In this document: one piece after another, positions 50,152-58,786 of the stretch
How the letters are laid out: the number at the start of each line of letters is the position of its first letter
Position numbering within the stretch: the stretch's first letter is position 1
Assembly (NCBI RefSeq): GCF_026262505.1
Contig: NC_067204.1
Span: forward strand, 12,852,522 to 12,916,521
Direction of reading: 5' to 3'
Length of the DNA: 64,000 bases
From: Trichomonas vaginalis G3
Taxonomy: Eukaryota; Parabasalia; Trichomonadida; Trichomonadidae
Notes under the pieces: generated by a model
Database searches by the model: none
Told to the model about the DNA's origin: nothing
The model's input: only the letters and a program-made list of their open reading frames with translations
Translations under genes and position numbers: made by a program

Positions 50152-50685
50152 ATGCTTCCAATAGAAAAAGAAAATTCAAGAGTTGCTACAACTAAACCAT
50201 TAGATGAACTTTTTACTAATGTCGGTCAAAAGTTTGAGACAGAGACCGTAAAGCATGAAGGCTATCGTTTTGACTACCCATTAAGATGGCTAAGAGACCC
50301 ATCTGTCACAAAAGCTATTGGCTTTCGTAGAATGAAGTTTGTGTCTGTAGAAGATAAAAGTTTTCCATTTATTGTAAGGTTTCATATAGATTATATATCT
50401 GAAGGGAAACGAAAAATGTGGGAAGAAATTGAGCTAATACAAGTTGACCTTTCATCTTCTCTACAGACTGCGTTAAAAAATATAGAAGATAAAATAAATT
50501 CATGTTATGCAAAATATGCTGATGAATATGCAAATACCGAGAGCACACTTTATGTGAGAATTGTATATGACAAACAAAATTCACAAGTGTCATTTCAAAT
50601 CTACGAAAACAATCCAAATAAAGACGAACAACAATATATACAGAATTCACTGCAATGTCATGGTATTATTTGCAAAGAATGTTAA
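50152..50685 (+). CDS. Polinton hypothetical protein
   Basis: 177 residues (MLPIEKENSRVATTK). Alpha/beta, with FIVRFHIDYISEG and STLYVRIVYDKQNSQVSFQIY giving a small beta-rich domain. It faces the fibre-like gene across an 18-bp spacer and overlaps the next frame by about 30 bases, so the two may be overlapping genes or parts of one damaged gene. Function unknown. Confidence 0.45.
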   Translation: MLPIEKENSRVATTKPLDELFTNVGQKFETETVKHEGYRFDYPLRWLRDPSVTKAIGFRRMKFVSVEDKSFPFIVRFHIDYISEGKRKMWEEIELIQVDLSSSLQTALKNIEDKINSCYAKYADEYANTESTLYVRIVYDKQNSQVSFQIYENNPNKDEQQYIQNSLQCHGIICKEC

Positions 50686-51002
50686 ATCAGAAAGTCGAAC
50701 TTCCTTTAGCAAATATTTACAGTCGATATGCAAGAGATGAACCATATTTATTTAAAGATGTTTTCGACCCAGCTGCTATTATTGTTCATGCTTCATTTTC
50801 TGGCGCCCAAAACTCTTTCTTATGCTTGGCAAATGACTTTTACGAAAAACCTACAAAGTTATACGAACCACCAAGTGGAAGTATTTCAGACTTTCAAGTA
50901 TGGTTTACTACAGATGGAAGAAAAAGAATAATTCCATTATACCATGCGTTTTACTTAGAACTTAGTTTCATATACAACTACTATCGAACGGTAAAAATAT
51001 AA
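50655..51002 (+). CDS. Polinton hypothetical protein
   Basis: 115 residues (MSWYYLQRMLNQKVE), aromatic-rich, with IIVHASFSGAQNSFLCLAND and FQVWFTTDGRKRIIPLYHAF. It overlaps the preceding frame. No family recognised. Confidence 0.4.
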   Translation: MSWYYLQRMLNQKVELPLANIYSRYARDEPYLFKDVFDPAAIIVHASFSGAQNSFLCLANDFYEKPTKLYEPPSGSISDFQVWFTTDGRKRIIPLYHAFYLELSFIYNYYRTVKI

Positions 51003-51006
51003 TTTT

Positions 51007-51249
51007 TTAATACGGTTGAGGTGTTGGATTTGGTTGCCAACTAGACTGTGGTGCAGGTTCAGGCTGTTGTATAACAGGAGCTTGTTCTTCTGGTTCAGGG
51101 TCTTTAGGTATAATACCAACGAACTGACCTACTCTTTTACCAATATTTTTGACTCCGTTCCAAATTCCTCTTCCTACGGTTTTTATTCCATTCCATATAC
51201 CTCTTCCAACATTTCGAAAGAAGTTTCCAATACTACTGAAGAAACCCAT
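51007..51249 (-). CDS. Gly-rich amphipathic small protein B (pVI-like?)
   Basis: 80 residues, MGFFSSIGNFFRNVG, then two near-repeats (VGRGIWNGIKTVGRGIWNGV) forming amphipathic basic helices, and a Pro/Gln-rich tail. The same start and layout as the protein at 47349-47750. Likely membrane-active or capsid-cement by analogy with adenoviral pVI. It looks whole. Confidence 0.5.
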   Translation of the reverse strand: MGFFSSIGNFFRNVGRGIWNGIKTVGRGIWNGVKNIGKRVGQFVGIIPKDPEPEEQAPVIQQPEPAPQSSWQPNPTPQPY

Positions 51250-51267
51250 TTTACTATATGTAAAAAT

Positions 51268-51630
51268 CTAATGTCCGCCTAGTCTCTTACGTTTCCTGTT
51301 GAGTTCCATAGCATTCTTTAACTGGAGCTCATACATTCTGTTTCTCCTCTGGTAGAAAACATATTCTGGGTCAACTCCTGTGTTCGCGTCATCTGCATAA
51401 AGTTGTTTATATCCCACTTCAGGGTTTGTATAAAACTCTTTCCATCTCATATTTGCATACCATGGTGGCAAACCTAACGCAGCGTCATTTGACATGGCAG
51501 TTTGCATTTGTACATCTGTTGGCACTTGACCATAGTTTGCCATTGCAGTTTGTATTCTAACTTCATTTGGAATATTCTCTGGGTTTGGTTGTCCAGGTTG
51601 CTGTGCATTCGCTAAGTTCTGTGCGTCCAT
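51268..51630 (-). CDS. Small Polinton protein
   Basis: 120 residues (MDAQNLANAQQ). An Asn/Gln/Pro-rich N-terminus with two near-repeats (VRIQTAMANYGQVPTDV and VQMQTAMSND), then an aromatic middle (PPWYANMRWKEFYTN) and a basic helical end (NRKRKRLGGH). Possibly a virion protein. Function unknown. Confidence 0.5.
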   Translation of the reverse strand: MDAQNLANAQQPGQPNPENIPNEVRIQTAMANYGQVPTDVQMQTAMSNDAALGLPPWYANMRWKEFYTNPEVGYKQLYADDANTGVDPEYVFYQRRNRMYELQLKNAMELNRKRKRLGGH

Positions 51631-51653
51631 TTAATATTAGATAAAAATATCTC

Positions 51654-51785
51654 TTACGAGTACATATGCTGAACATTTGCAGGCATTGGTTCATCTTCAT
51701 ATTCTCTGTACTTTTCTGCCACGTCAAATAAATAAATGACACAATGGAAAAAACCTAAAACAAGTAGTCCTATTTCAAACCACAT
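51654..51785 (-). CDS. 43-residue single-pass membrane microprotein
   Basis: An ATG frame of 43 codons: one hydrophobic segment at residues about 5-21 (IGLLVLGFFHCVIYLF) and a charged tail with EKYREYEDEP. It overlaps the 3' end of the methyltransferase region by 16 bases. A small viral-type membrane protein is plausible. Confidence 0.45.
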   Translation of the reverse strand: MWFEIGLLVLGFFHCVIYLFDVAEKYREYEDEPMPANVQHMYS

Positions 51786-52589
51786 TTACTTACTAATAAA
51801 ATTTCTTTGTTATGACACTTTCTCCAGTTTATAGGACCTCTCTCATATTCTATCTTGTCATATATAAACTCATAGTCATGTATGTCCTCTAACCATCTCA
51901 TAACGGTTTCCAAACCACTTTTATCGGATGTAAAGTAAAAGCATGGATGGTTATGTAAAACGTCTAAAGTTTCTAAAGAGTCTCTCAAAGTCCAGTCTAC
52001 TTGGTATTGAAAATCCCATGTGTTATAGAACGGCGGGTCCACTATAAAGAAAACATTTTCCTTGTCTTTATATTTTTCATACAAATCTGTCCAATGACAT
52101 CTCACAAACTCTATACCCTCAATATATTTTTTCTATGTCCTCTTTGAAAACATTTGTATAGTTAAGATATAAAACTTTTGACATAAGTGTTTCAATGTCA
52201 TGAACTCTTATAGAACCACTATATAATAGTCTAGCAGATATACTATCCCAGTCTATATATTCTGCTTTTTTCAAAACCTCTCTCACAATATTTTTGTTAT
52301 CTAATGGTATACGTTCCATCTTACCTATAGGTATCTTTTCTTTTAACTCACTCAATATTTTGTTTGTGTCTGGTATATGTTTGAGACGGTCCATATAGTT
52401 GTCGAAGTCATTGCATATAATCTTTGAGTCTGGGAATATTATATGGCACAAATGGGATATATAGAAACTTCCACCGAACAAATCTACAAATGTTAGACCA
52501 TTCGGTAGTTTCTTAAGTTCTCTCAATATAATATCTTTACATCTACTCTTATTTCCAAAGAACAGTAACGGTGGTTTTGTAAAATTCAT
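51770..52589 (-). pseudogene. D12-class adenine-N6 DNA methyltransferase region, broken
   Basis: The N-terminal part has the D12-class motif I (PLLFFGNKSR, then TFVDLFGGSF) for AdoMet binding. The C-terminal part has the catalytic motif IV as DPPFYNTWDF and a downstream helical domain. Such enzymes methylate adenine in short DNA sites. In a mobile element it could mark its own DNA. It is broken, with about one break. A small relic of the same region survives in element I. Confidence 0.65.
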
Positions 52590-52675
52590 TTATATATAAT
52601 AATAAAAATGTTTTTCCCTGAAAAGTGACAGAAAAGTGACAAAACATGAAAACATATATAATTTGTGAAAAGCGA

Positions 52676-52849
52676 CACATTATATAATGTTTTCGACCCA
52701 GAAGAAGGCTTCTTCCCAAAAGCAATGGAGGAAGAAGAAGAGTCCTCCGAATTCACACCAGAAGACTAACAATTTTCCGAATAAAAACTTCATTTATACT
52801 AAACATCTTCGGGGCTAGAGGGCACGAAGTGCCTGGAAGCCCCACTACC
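52676..52849 (-). repeat. Element II right terminal inverted repeat
   Basis: Inverse of 27728-27936 but about 36 bases shorter, because the Glu-rich coding stretch inside it is shorter. It has the GGCAC-TTC-GTGCC form of the terminal hairpin and ends CCCCACTACC at 52849, followed by T-rich sequence. Confidence 0.85.
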
Positions 52850-52875
52850 TTTTTTTTTTTTTTCTTTTTTTTTTT

Positions 52876-53382
52876 AGTTTATGTGATATTATTTTTCAGA
52901 AGATTTTGTGTTCTTCTTCAAAATTTTATTTTTTTATTAAAAAGAATCTTTACAAAATATACATTTACTTTAATTAATATTTAAAAACGTGCTCTATCAA
53001 AAGTTCCAAAAATTCAATATTTTAGCTTTTCTGAGGTGTCACTTTTGATGAATTTCTGTTTACAACATTGTTTATTGTACTTTAAAGGTACTTTTAAAAA
53101 AGAAACAATTAATGTAAAAGATTCAAATAATTTTTTATTATTATTTTATTAATTTTTTAAAATAAGATTAATAAAAGTGACACTGGATAGTTTGTACCAC
53201 ACTCAAATATCCATTGAATTTCGTTTTAAATACAAGAATATGATATTAAAATCATCAATTCTTTATTATTCTGATTTTAGAACTAGTGATGAAATATATT
53301 ATTCCATTGGATTGAACTTTTAGAAGTTCTAACTATTATCTTCGATAATCGTTTTTTTCACAAAATATTATAAATCAGATCA
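52876..53382. other. Intergenic, right flank of the Polinton
   Basis: AT-rich host DNA. TTTCACAAAA (TCACA at 53358-53362) is an Inr-like box about 21 bases before the next ATG. No gene. Confidence 0.45.
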
Positions 53383-54138
53383 ATGAATTCAAGGAAGTTT
53401 ACTCAAGGGTTTCTTTTAATTGTACGTGATTTACCAATCGGTATTGATCCAAACTATCTAGGTTCCTATTTAAATCAAGCAGGAACTGTTTTAGAATGTC
53501 GTGTTGAAGGAACAATTGGATTTGTATTAGTAGAATCAGAAAATAGTGCAAATTTAATCATAGCTCGTTTAAACTATAGTAAATTTAATAACATCCCTAT
53601 ACGAATTATAAAATATGATGATACAACTCGACGAATTGTAGCTGATGGAATTGGTGTTGTTATAGTACGAGGATTGGGACAATCTGCTGATATATCCGAA
53701 GTTCATAAGTTCTTTTCCAGAGTTGGTGAAGTTATCTCTGTTCAAATTCCAAGAACAGATTGGGGATCATTAGGATTCGCATTCGTTCAATACAGAGATA
53801 ACAAAACAGCTCAGAAAGCTTCTATTGAACTTTCTGGTTTCCGCGTTGATGGAAATCCAATAACAGTTAATTTAATAAAGAAAAACGGTGTCATCGTGAA
53901 AACAAATACAGGAGGGGACATTAAAGTACAGCAACCATCAAGAGCGCCAATTGCTGCTCATGTTGGCGATAAACAGCAATATTATAATCAACATCGTTAC
54001 AACACTCCAAAAGTTGCAGTGCATCAAAAGGATATACAAATCGATGTTTCTCTTCCTAAAAAGCAACACCCTTCTGGTCCTCAAATCTCAATTACTCAAT
54101 CTTCGGATACAAATCGCAGATTAGACATCAGAATATAA
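53383..54138 (+). CDS. Two-RRM RNA-binding protein
   Basis: 251 residues. RRM1 at about residues 9-75 (RNP2 LLIVRDLP, RNP1-like GFVLVES). RRM2 at about 85-160 (RNP2 VVIVRGLG, RNP1 LGFAFVQY). The C-terminal 90 residues are Gln/His/Lys-rich and disordered, ending LDIRI. Likely binds single-stranded RNA in mRNA processing, stability or translation; which class is not clear. An Inr-like TCACA lies about 21 bases upstream of the ATG. Confidence 0.85.
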   Translation: MNSRKFTQGFLLIVRDLPIGIDPNYLGSYLNQAGTVLECRVEGTIGFVLVESENSANLIIARLNYSKFNNIPIRIIKYDDTTRRIVADGIGVVIVRGLGQSADISEVHKFFSRVGEVISVQIPRTDWGSLGFAFVQYRDNKTAQKASIELSGFRVDGNPITVNLIKKNGVIVKTNTGGDIKVQQPSRAPIAAHVGDKQQYYNQHRYNTPKVAVHQKDIQIDVSLPKKQHPSGPQISITQSSDTNRRLDIRI

Positions 54139-54244
54139 CTGATATGCTACTTGTTTGTTTGTTTGGTAAAAATATATGCGTATAAAATCCATTTTTCCTA
54201 TATTAACCATCTTCAACAGAGTTTGATGCAGAAAAATAATATTT

Positions 54245-54565
54245 TCAGAGAATATTTATAACTCTATTATCTGTGTAAAAAGAGAAATAGTCAATTTGAT
54301 CAATAACACCATCAATTGTGAAACATTTCGATAATTTATCAGAAGCTAAATGTATTATTGTTCCAATGGCATACACAAGCATAACAATACAAAATATTGA
54401 TAAATATATCTTAAAAGAGTCAGTATGTAAAAAAAAGGAAAATATTCGAAGAAAAAAATGTAAAAATTTTGAAAAGTATGTATGATTTTTTATTACATAA
54501 ACAATTTTACATGAAAGCTTCGTTAAACCGAGGATCCTGTCCTTTAAAGAACATATAATTTGCAT
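54245..54565 (-). CDS. Small putative membrane protein
   Basis: 106 residues from ATG 54565. One strong membrane segment (YLSIFCIVMLVYAIGTIIHLA, about residues 54-74) is preceded by an aromatic, partly hydrophobic stretch (FLHFFLRIFSFFLH). On the minus strand TTTCACAATAA puts an Inr-like TCACA about 11 bases before the ATG, a typical trichomonad arrangement that supports the gene. Function unknown. Confidence 0.45.
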   Translation of the reverse strand: MQIICSLKDRILGLTKLSCKIVYVIKNHTYFSKFLHFFLRIFSFFLHTDSFKIYLSIFCIVMLVYAIGTIIHLASDKLSKCFTIDGVIDQIDYFSFYTDNRVINIL

Positions 54566-54774
54566 TTTATTATTGTGAAACTAAAATCTATGACTCTGTG
54601 TGTTAGTTTTCTTTTTAATGATTTCGCTCAGATGATGGTATCATCAGTGTGCAGCAACACGGATTTTTATCATCATTGCGGTAAAAAATGCATACGAATA
54701 ATCTTATTATTGATGTAGATAACATTATCAATTATTTTCATGGGTAATTATTGAATAAATTTATCAAGTAAAGT

Positions 54775-55029
54775 TCAAATTGTTGCAATTGAAACAATTC
54801 TATCTCCACGAACAAAAAGCATATCTATCTGATTTTGCCTAACTGGAATAAACTTTCCATTTTTATCAAGACCCATTATACTTTCTAAAACATCGCCAAG
54901 AATGATATTATAATGCTCGTCGTAAGCATGAAGGACTCCTTCGAGTTCTTGACCTTCCTGGACTTTTACCTTAACGCGTTTCTCCATGGAGAGACGGATA
55001 TAGTCCTGAGGCATCGGCTTTTCTGACAT
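54775..55029 (-). CDS. LSM3: U6 snRNA-associated Sm-like protein LSm3
   Basis: 84 residues from ATG 55029 (MSEKPMPQDYIRLS); the open frame extends upstream through a Phe/Lys run that is not protein-like. Sm1 (VKVKVQEGQELEGVLHAYDE, then NIILGDV) and Sm2 (MLFVRGDRIVSI) follow LSm3 closely, including the PxDxIRLS start. It is a ring subunit of LSm2-8 (U6 snRNP, nucleus) and LSm1-7 (mRNA decay, cytoplasm). Confidence 0.9.
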   Translation of the reverse strand: MSEKPMPQDYIRLSMEKRVKVKVQEGQELEGVLHAYDEHYNIILGDVLESIMGLDKNGKFIPVRQNQIDMLFVRGDRIVSIATI

Positions 55030-55537
55030 CGAGAAAAAAAAGAAAAAAATTTTTGAACAGCTTTGTCTAGCAGAAGTAAACATTGTTCAAATACAACTTG
55101 TTTAACAATACTCATCGAATATTCCTTATATTTGAATACAATCACATTTAGTCTTGATTTATATTATTGAATGTCTCAAGAATTTCGAGATAATGTTATA
55201 ACATTGCAAGAATTTTCTTTAACTTCATGGTTTTCATATTCAGATCCTTTATGTTTGCTAAGTCTTTCTTCATGAATTTTCCTCTCTTTCAATGTAATTG
55301 AAAGAACTTTGAAGGAATGTATATATATATTTACATGTTTAATAGAGACTATTGCAAAAAGTCCATTATCCTATAATATAATGCATATATTTAGTAAAAT
55401 TAATATATATTTCAAGGCTGGATTTCGACGATCTTCTTTCTGGATCCAACCAAAGTGCTGCTAAGTCTACATCAGCAAGTGATTCAGGCATCAGAGATCA
55501 CTTGGTCTTCCATGAGAGTTCTGCAAGCGAGAAGCAC

Positions 55538-55590
55538 AATATCAATGCAGCTTAGCTGCAATCATATAGTATCTAGGCTGCATTGATATT
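55538..55590. repeat. 14-bp perfect inverted repeat
   Basis: AATATCAATGCAGC at 55538-55551 and its exact complement at 55577-55590 enclose 25 bases. It could form a hairpin or cruciform. Function unknown. Confidence 0.7.
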
Positions 55591-55669
55591 ATGTTATTGC
55601 CCTCCTGTGATTATACTACCATCCTATGGTTTTCATAGTGCCAAATATTCTATAACTACTCGAGCAAGG

Positions 55670-55721
55670 CAAGGTTCTTCGGAGATATCTCATTCCAACT
55701 GTATATCTCGGAAGTACCTTG
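55670..55721. repeat. 19-bp inverted repeat
   Basis: CAAGGTTCTTCGGAGATAT at 55670-55688 pairs with 55703-55721 at 17 of 19 positions. It lies 80 bases from another inverted repeat, so the two may belong to one structured or foldback element. Confidence 0.6.
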
Positions 55722-56227
55722 TCTTAAACTACTCAATTATTGTCTTGGTTTTCAAAGAGCCAGGGATTGTGTAATTAGTCGAATATGATATAGTTTTTCC
55801 GAAGCCTCTCATCAAATTTTCATGAAATTTAAAGGAATAATATACTGTAGAATCAGTAATTCGTATATCCTAGTCCCTCTTAGAAAATACTGAAATTTTT
55901 GGTGAATTGCAAATGATTAAACCATAGATATGAGGTACAATGCCTTAACATTTATCAAAAGGCATTTCATTCCCACTTCAAATAGTTGAAAATTGCAAAA
56001 AAACTTAAGCTCTACGTCTCCCCTAAAACTAGCTGAATCTTATCAATATTTAATCAAATTATCCCTCATTATAGTAAATTAATCTAAGTTCACGAATGCA
56101 AGAATTGCCATTGTTTAATTTGATCTCCAATATCGTCAGGTAGTACGTTAAATATCCCTTTTCCATATAGACTCAAAAGGGAAACACTCAGATCGTTTTA
56201 ATTTCTTAATTGAAAAAAAAACAAATT

Positions 56228-56932
56228 TTATTCAAAAACAGGATCATCATAGACAATTTCCAATGGAGGCATATCTGGATCATTAAGAATTTTTCTTTGC
56301 GTACCATCTGAATAATTGAAAACTAGGTAATTGTCATATGGATTTATAACAAAATCATCATACATTCTGAAGCATTTTGCAAATGTTTTGATCTCTTCAA
56401 TTACTTCTTCTTCTGCACCTACAAGTTTGGCATATCTGTATATAACTCCACCTACAAGAAATCCCCTACAATTGAGAACGTTACACCAAACCGTATAATT
56501 ACCCACATTCAAAGTATCAATGACGTCTTTGATTGCATACTTTCCCAAAAGTTTAATTTCATCATCATTCAGCTTAACAAATTTGTTGAGATAAAGAATA
56601 TTTTTGAACATAAACAAGTTGCGGCCTTTGAGCATAAACGGACCATTGGGATGCTGTCGTGTTCCGATATTATCGGGATATTGAGATCGACGAAATCGAA
56701 ATAGTTTGATATTTCGATTAAATTTTATGGAGTTTATGGTTCTTCCAATAAATAGTTCTGTTACTGGTTCTGCCCAATTTGGAAACTTCGTTGGATATGA
56801 ATACTTTTGCTTAACTTCGTGATTTACTAGCTCATCTTCATTACCTTTGCAATTCTTTGACTGAGATAGGATGTAAGTGACTATTGCCTTAAAAAAATTA
56901 ATAATTAACGTGATCACGTATGGTAGTTGCAT
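56228..56932 (-). CDS. N-terminally anchored hypothetical protein
   Basis: 234 residues from ATG 56932. The N-terminus (MQLPYVITLIINFFKAIVTY) is hydrophobic and would act as signal anchor. The remainder is soluble, with basic (RNIKLFRFRRSQYP) and acidic parts (EEEVIEEIK; end DPDMPPLEIVYDDPVFE). No family recognised. Likely a membrane-attached lineage-specific protein. Confidence 0.6.
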   Translation of the reverse strand: MQLPYVITLIINFFKAIVTYILSQSKNCKGNEDELVNHEVKQKYSYPTKFPNWAEPVTELFIGRTINSIKFNRNIKLFRFRRSQYPDNIGTRQHPNGPFMLKGRNLFMFKNILYLNKFVKLNDDEIKLLGKYAIKDVIDTLNVGNYTVWCNVLNCRGFLVGGVIYRYAKLVGAEEEVIEEIKTFAKCFRMYDDFVINPYDNYLVFNYSDGTQRKILNDPDMPPLEIVYDDPVFE

Positions 56933-57426
56933 GAAATTTTAATGTCAAAACCGATAGGATGATTGTTCTCTGAAATATGCAAATCAGCTTATTTTAATAA
57001 ATCTCACTACAACGAAAAGGTTATTCGATACAAAATTTTATTGAAAAAAAAATCAAGGTTTCGTGAATTCAAAATTTCATTAGGAATGCTCCCAAAGAAA
57101 TATTCCAAAACTCACAATGAATTGATCTATGTTTGCAAACTTGAAGATGTAAATTACAACGATGGTAAAATGCTTGACAAAGACAAATTTTTATAGCTAC
57201 CCATTGCGATTTTGTCGGTTAAGCGTGCACGTACTCCCATATACCATGAACCGCAATTTTGGCCTTTAATGCCAATTTTCAATGTTGCTTCACGCCAATT
57301 GTCAGAAAGTTTGATTTAAATCAAAGCCATAAAAATTTGGATTATTTTAAAAATGAAAATGATTATCATAATAGGTAGTTATGTGTGTAAATAACAGATT
57401 CTTTAGATAAATAAAACAAAATAAAA
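56933..57426. other. Intergenic, possible coding relic
   Basis: The plus strand has a 77-codon open stretch (56963-57196) without a proper ATG start. It is Lys-rich and ends in KMLDKDKFL. It may be a gene relic but is not called. No RNA or repeat seen. Confidence 0.35.
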
Positions 57427-58386
57427 TTAAAATGTTTCAATTTTTTCATCGTCTTGAGGGTCAGCAGGCTTTGATTCTTCTTGTGGCTTTTCTTGCTCTG
57501 ATTCTTCCTCTTCTTCGTTCTCTTGACTTTCGATAATTTCAAGAGCAGCTTGAATTTGTCCGACTTGATCTTCAACGATCTGCTGAAGTTCGCACATATT
57601 TCTTTGGTCATTCTTCTCGATATTCTTCAATCGCTCCTGCTCTTTTTCGATATCTTGTTTTAATTTGTCAACTTGCTCTTTGAGTTTCTGCTCAATAAGT
57701 TTAGATTTCTGCTCAATCTCCTTGGCATTATTATTTGGTACATCTAACTGCTTCTGTATTTCGATAACGTTGTATTTTGTTTCAGATTTAGTGTAAGCAT
57801 CAATTTTAGAGATCAGATCATCGATATTATCTTGAACGGAATTGACCTCGCGTTGTGTGTAAGGGAAACTTTCGATCTGCTGCTTAATAACTTCAAATTC
57901 GTTATTTACTATTTTGACTTTTCTATTTGTATTATCTTTGATATTATGTAATCTTTGGGTTTCTAAATAGTATGCCTTCAGCTCCTCTTGAAGTTCTTGT
58001 GAAACGTAGAAAGCATCATTCATTCTCAGAGTGTTGTATTCTGAATTTGCTTTATCCAAAGCATTTTCTAATGATGAAATGTTTTCTTTTATTTGTGCGA
58101 TTGTAGATGATGAAGCAACAACGACTTGATTTGATTCATTATTTTTGTCAAGAGCTCTTTTAACGGCTGTCTTGCTATCACTAATTTTCTGATTTAATCT
58201 TACAGTTTTGGATTTGTACTGACGAATCTGAAGCTCCATGCTTGCAATTTGCATTTTCATTTGATTTACATCGAGTGTCGTGGATTTCTTTGATACACCG
58301 GTAGTACACCTGCGCTGAAGTGCTGGGAGCTTTTTTGTCTCTCTCGCATCTTCAATCGAAGATCTAATATCGATTGCGCGCGACAT
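57427..58386 (-). CDS. Coiled-coil protein with acidic tail
   Basis: 319 residues from ATG 58386 (MSRAIDIRSS). Coiled coil from about residue 40 to 290 in several segments, then a Glu-rich tail (ESQENEEEEESEQEKPQEES). No motor, membrane or catalytic motif. Cytoskeletal or flagellar roles are typical for this architecture but unproven. Confidence 0.75.
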   Translation of the reverse strand: MSRAIDIRSSIEDARETKKLPALQRRCTTGVSKKSTTLDVNQMKMQIASMELQIRQYKSKTVRLNQKISDSKTAVKRALDKNNESNQVVVASSSTIAQIKENISSLENALDKANSEYNTLRMNDAFYVSQELQEELKAYYLETQRLHNIKDNTNRKVKIVNNEFEVIKQQIESFPYTQREVNSVQDNIDDLISKIDAYTKSETKYNVIEIQKQLDVPNNNAKEIEQKSKLIEQKLKEQVDKLKQDIEKEQERLKNIEKNDQRNMCELQQIVEDQVGQIQAALEIIESQENEEEEESEQEKPQEESKPADPQDDEKIETF

Positions 58387-58786
58387 TTGAAAAAACGAAC
58401 AATTTACAGGCGTAATATTTTTTTACATCCCCAAAATAGCTCCCTCTGTAACTAGCTCCTAAATGTATGAAAGCCTAGCTCAAGCTTGGTATAAATATAG
58501 GAATATTACATAAGTTTATTGAAAACATTGTTGATAATGATCGAAAATTCTATAATTAATTGAGGTTTAACTTTTCGAGACCAACTCAATTGAATCTAAA
58601 TGTTACCCATCTTGTAGCTAAGGCAATCAATGTGTCTGAAAAACCTATTTTCATTGATTTTCACAAACCTTAGATAAAATTTTTGAAGAAATTTGCAACT
58701 CACATTTTGGATACTATAAGCCTAATAAAGCAATCGATTTCTAATAAAAGTATTCAATTTCGACCGTTGACACTTTTCATTCAAAA
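58387..58786. other. Divergent intergenic region with Inr-like box
   Basis: 400 bp between the coiled-coil gene and the ESCRT-III gene. ACTTTTCATTC (TCATT at 58777-58781, first A at 58779) lies eight bases before the VPS20 ATG, the classic trichomonad Inr position. Nothing else seen. Confidence 0.5.

Larger units (their letters stand above)
27704..52875. mobile_element. Element II: large Polinton (Maverick), about 25 kb
   Basis: Bounded by an A tract (27704-27727) and a T-rich tract (52850-52875), with inverted termini starting GGTAGTGGGG at 27728 and ending CCCCACTACC at 52849. It carries the diagnostic Polinton set: DNA polymerase B, DDE integrase, packaging ATPase and capsid-type proteins. 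In addition it has an SF3 helicase, a tail-fibre-like protein, an HNH protein, a KilA-N-type region and a D12 methyltransferase region. Genes lie on both strands and are tightly packed. Polymerase, integrase, helicase and ATPase frames look whole, while the capsid and some accessory genes are broken, about ten breaks in all. I see no target-site duplication. Probably young, given the long open frames. Confidence 0.9.
55030..56227. other. Intergenic region with two imperfect palindromes and an orphan open stretch
   Basis: 1.2 kb. At 55418-55555 a stretch of 45 codons plus stop has protein-like composition (LDFDDLLSGSNQSAAKSTSA, ending EKHNINAA) but no ATG in a usable place; it may be the tail of a lost gene. 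It is followed by the two inverted repeats listed separately. The rest is AT-rich. Confidence 0.4.

Noticed and set aside
18803-52875. Six-base target-site duplications around the Polintons
   Set aside because: Polintons usually make them, but comparing the bases outside each A and T tract I find no matching six-mer for either element or for the pair.
27704-52875. An adenovirus-type cysteine protease gene in element II
   Set aside because: This gene is usual in Polintons, but none of the frames shows the expected His, Asp/Glu, Gln, Cys pattern.
56963-57196. 77-codon plus-strand open stretch
   Set aside because: It opens with TTG and its first ATG is at codon 42. The Lys-rich composition follows AT content. 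Possibly a relic, but not supportable as a gene.
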